A stretch of DNA of 13,985 nt from JAMIFV01 sp035906055 (lineage in GTDB: Bacteria; Pseudomonadota; Alphaproteobacteria; Rickettsiales; JABCZZ01), in assembly GCA_035906055.1 (NCBI GenBank), contig JAMIFV010000064.1, forward strand, positions 1 to 13,985, given 5' to 3'. The notes below the pieces were generated by a model. That model saw only the letters and a list, made by a program, of their open reading frames with translations, was not told the DNA's origin and searched no databases. Position numbers and translations under genes: made by a program. The first letter of the stretch is position 1. Each line of letters starts with the position of its first letter. Shown here one piece after another: positions 13,125 to 13,985 of the stretch.

Positions 13125-13787
13125 TTAACGATGCGCTTCCTTACCCTTAGGGGTTCCCGGGACAAGTGGCGCAGAGGATTTATCTGCCGGGGCCATGGGG
13201 ATCGGGTCCATTCCGGTTATCTGCATTATTTGCGCGGGAGTAAGCTGCAGAGGGCTTTTCAGGCTTGCCGGATCAGGCAACTGCCCGGCGGTAAACTGCT
13301 GCATTATCCGTTCATTTATCCATTCAAGCTGGCCGTTGCGATCCTCTGGTGTAACCGTGCGCCCATAACGTGCGGCGTTCTGCTCCAGCGCCACACTGAG
13401 CGCCGTATGAATTTCACCGGCAGCTTTGGTTGCAAGCAAGGGCGGATGTACCGGATCAATTTCCTGTGCCGCCCAGTCGGAAACACGCTTCAATTCCTCG
13501 ATTCCAAGATGTGAAGCAGAAATGGCCTTATCTGGGTGAGCCTTATTATAGGCAGGAATAGTGTCGATAAGAGCATCTTTGGCCCATTCCGTACTCCTGC
13601 GGGGGTTTTGAGTTCCCAGATCCGCCAGCATTTCTCTTCTTTGTGACGCTTCCGGAGTACGGGTGCTGGCTACACCTGCAGGCGAAATATCACCATTTTT
13701 GATATGGACGAGTTCATGGTCTATGAACGTTTTCAGCACATCCAGATGAGCATCAGACAGTATGCCTTTAAAAAGTTCAGTATGACT
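13125..13787 (-). pseudogene. M48-like zinc metallopeptidase, 5' end lost to an IS5-family insertion
   Basis: About 220 codons remain. Counting from the GTG at 13793, the zinc motif HELVH is at residues 26-30 in IDHELVHIKNGD. ExxAD (EMLAD, 54-58) would supply the third zinc ligand, and VHPP at 115-118 corresponds to the THPP element that follows in M48 peptidases. The normal membrane or N-terminal part that precedes HExxH is absent. The coding frame enters the IS5 element at about 13788, where GTG and CCT come from the IS and an in-frame TAG lies just beyond. The Pro/Ala-rich tail after residue 180 is probably disordered. The native product may have been a membrane protease or a secreted effector; the fragment could at best be expressed from the IS-derived GTG, without a visible ribosome binding site. 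Confidence 0.55.
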
Positions 13788-13788
13788 A

Positions 13789-13985
13789 GGCACTGTTAGC
13801 TAATTTTCCAGTTATAGAGGATTTTAGTTGCGGCGAGTGCCACGAAGCTGAGGAAAACTTTGTCTTCCTTGTCGAAACGCAGACAGAGGCGTTTATTTTC
13901 CTTGAGCTTTCCGAAGTAACGCTCAATGCCGCCACGCAGCTTATACACCGCCTTGTCGTAGAGGATTTTAACTTTACGGTTTTTG
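13789..13985 (-). mobile_element. IS5-family insertion sequence, transposase 3' end (runs off the right edge)
   Basis: The element is identified by the C-terminus of its transposase. Its probable terminal repeat starts GGCACTGTTAGC at 13789-13790 and is adjacent to CTAG (13786-13789), a target commonly used by IS5-family members. The insertion lies inside the metallopeptidase gene. The other end is outside the window. Confidence 0.65.
13796..13985 (-). CDS. IS5-family transposase, C-terminal fragment
   Basis: The minus strand is open from the window edge to TAA at 13796-13798 and gives 62 residues. They include the signature LRGGIERYFGKLKENKRLCL followed by RFDKED and FVALAATKILYNW. This corresponds to the IERFFxxLKxxRRIATRYDK motif around the last catalytic Glu (of the DDE triad) in IS5-family transposases, here the Glu of GIERYF. 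The remainder lies outside the window. Confidence 0.85.
   Translation of the reverse strand, partial: KNRKVKILYDKAVYKLRGGIERYFGKLKENKRLCLRFDKEDKVFLSFVALAATKILYNWKIS

Overview
The window looks like a piece of an alphaproteobacterial chromosome carrying a mobile genomic island. The core part is a flagellar cluster in the order flgF-flgG-flgA-flgH, with flgA between the rod and L-ring genes as in Caulobacter-type operons. It sits behind a near-consensus sigma-54 promoter and is visibly GC-rich. Left of a tRNA-Ala(GGC) gene at 9534-9609 the sequence becomes AT-richer and the gene content becomes accessory. The genus cannot be told from this sequence.

Layout. Positions 1-197 hold the 5' end of an IS1595-family element. 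Positions 224-2552 (minus) hold a four-gene operon: DUF2188-like protein, a 280-aa protein with a Gly/Ala-rich hydrophobic segment, an Abi-alpha/DUF4393-like protein and a zinc-ribbon protein. Divergent from it are a BrxR/CapW-type WYL regulator (2685-3587) and, 30 nt downstream, a 493-aa protein with all three palm motifs of family A DNA polymerases (3618-5099). The gap between the two transcription units contains a perfect 12-bp inverted repeat that overlaps a candidate promoter. Then come a small membrane protein, an outer-membrane beta-barrel protein, a structured non-coding region that I read as a C4-like phage antisense RNA with its own terminator, a stand-alone HsdR-N-type PD-(D/E)XK nuclease, and a tyrosine integrase whose start lies 65 nt from the 3' end of the tRNA. 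This arrangement is that of an island integrated in the tRNA 3' end; its far attachment site lies outside the window.

Right of the tRNA are the tRNA promoter, the sigma-54 promoter and flgFGAH. FlgH carries four tandem 7-bp repeats ahead of its lipobox. After flgH there is a 119-bp GC-rich composite palindromic repeat, then a 5'-truncated M48-like metallopeptidase gene cut by an IS5-family element that runs off the right edge.

The most interesting unit is 224-5099: a WYL repressor of the type that controls BREX and CBASS loci, divergent from an uncharacterised cassette containing an Abi-alpha protein and probably co-transcribed with an orphan polymerase-like protein. I read it as a candidate undescribed anti-phage system. 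That function is inferred from family and context.
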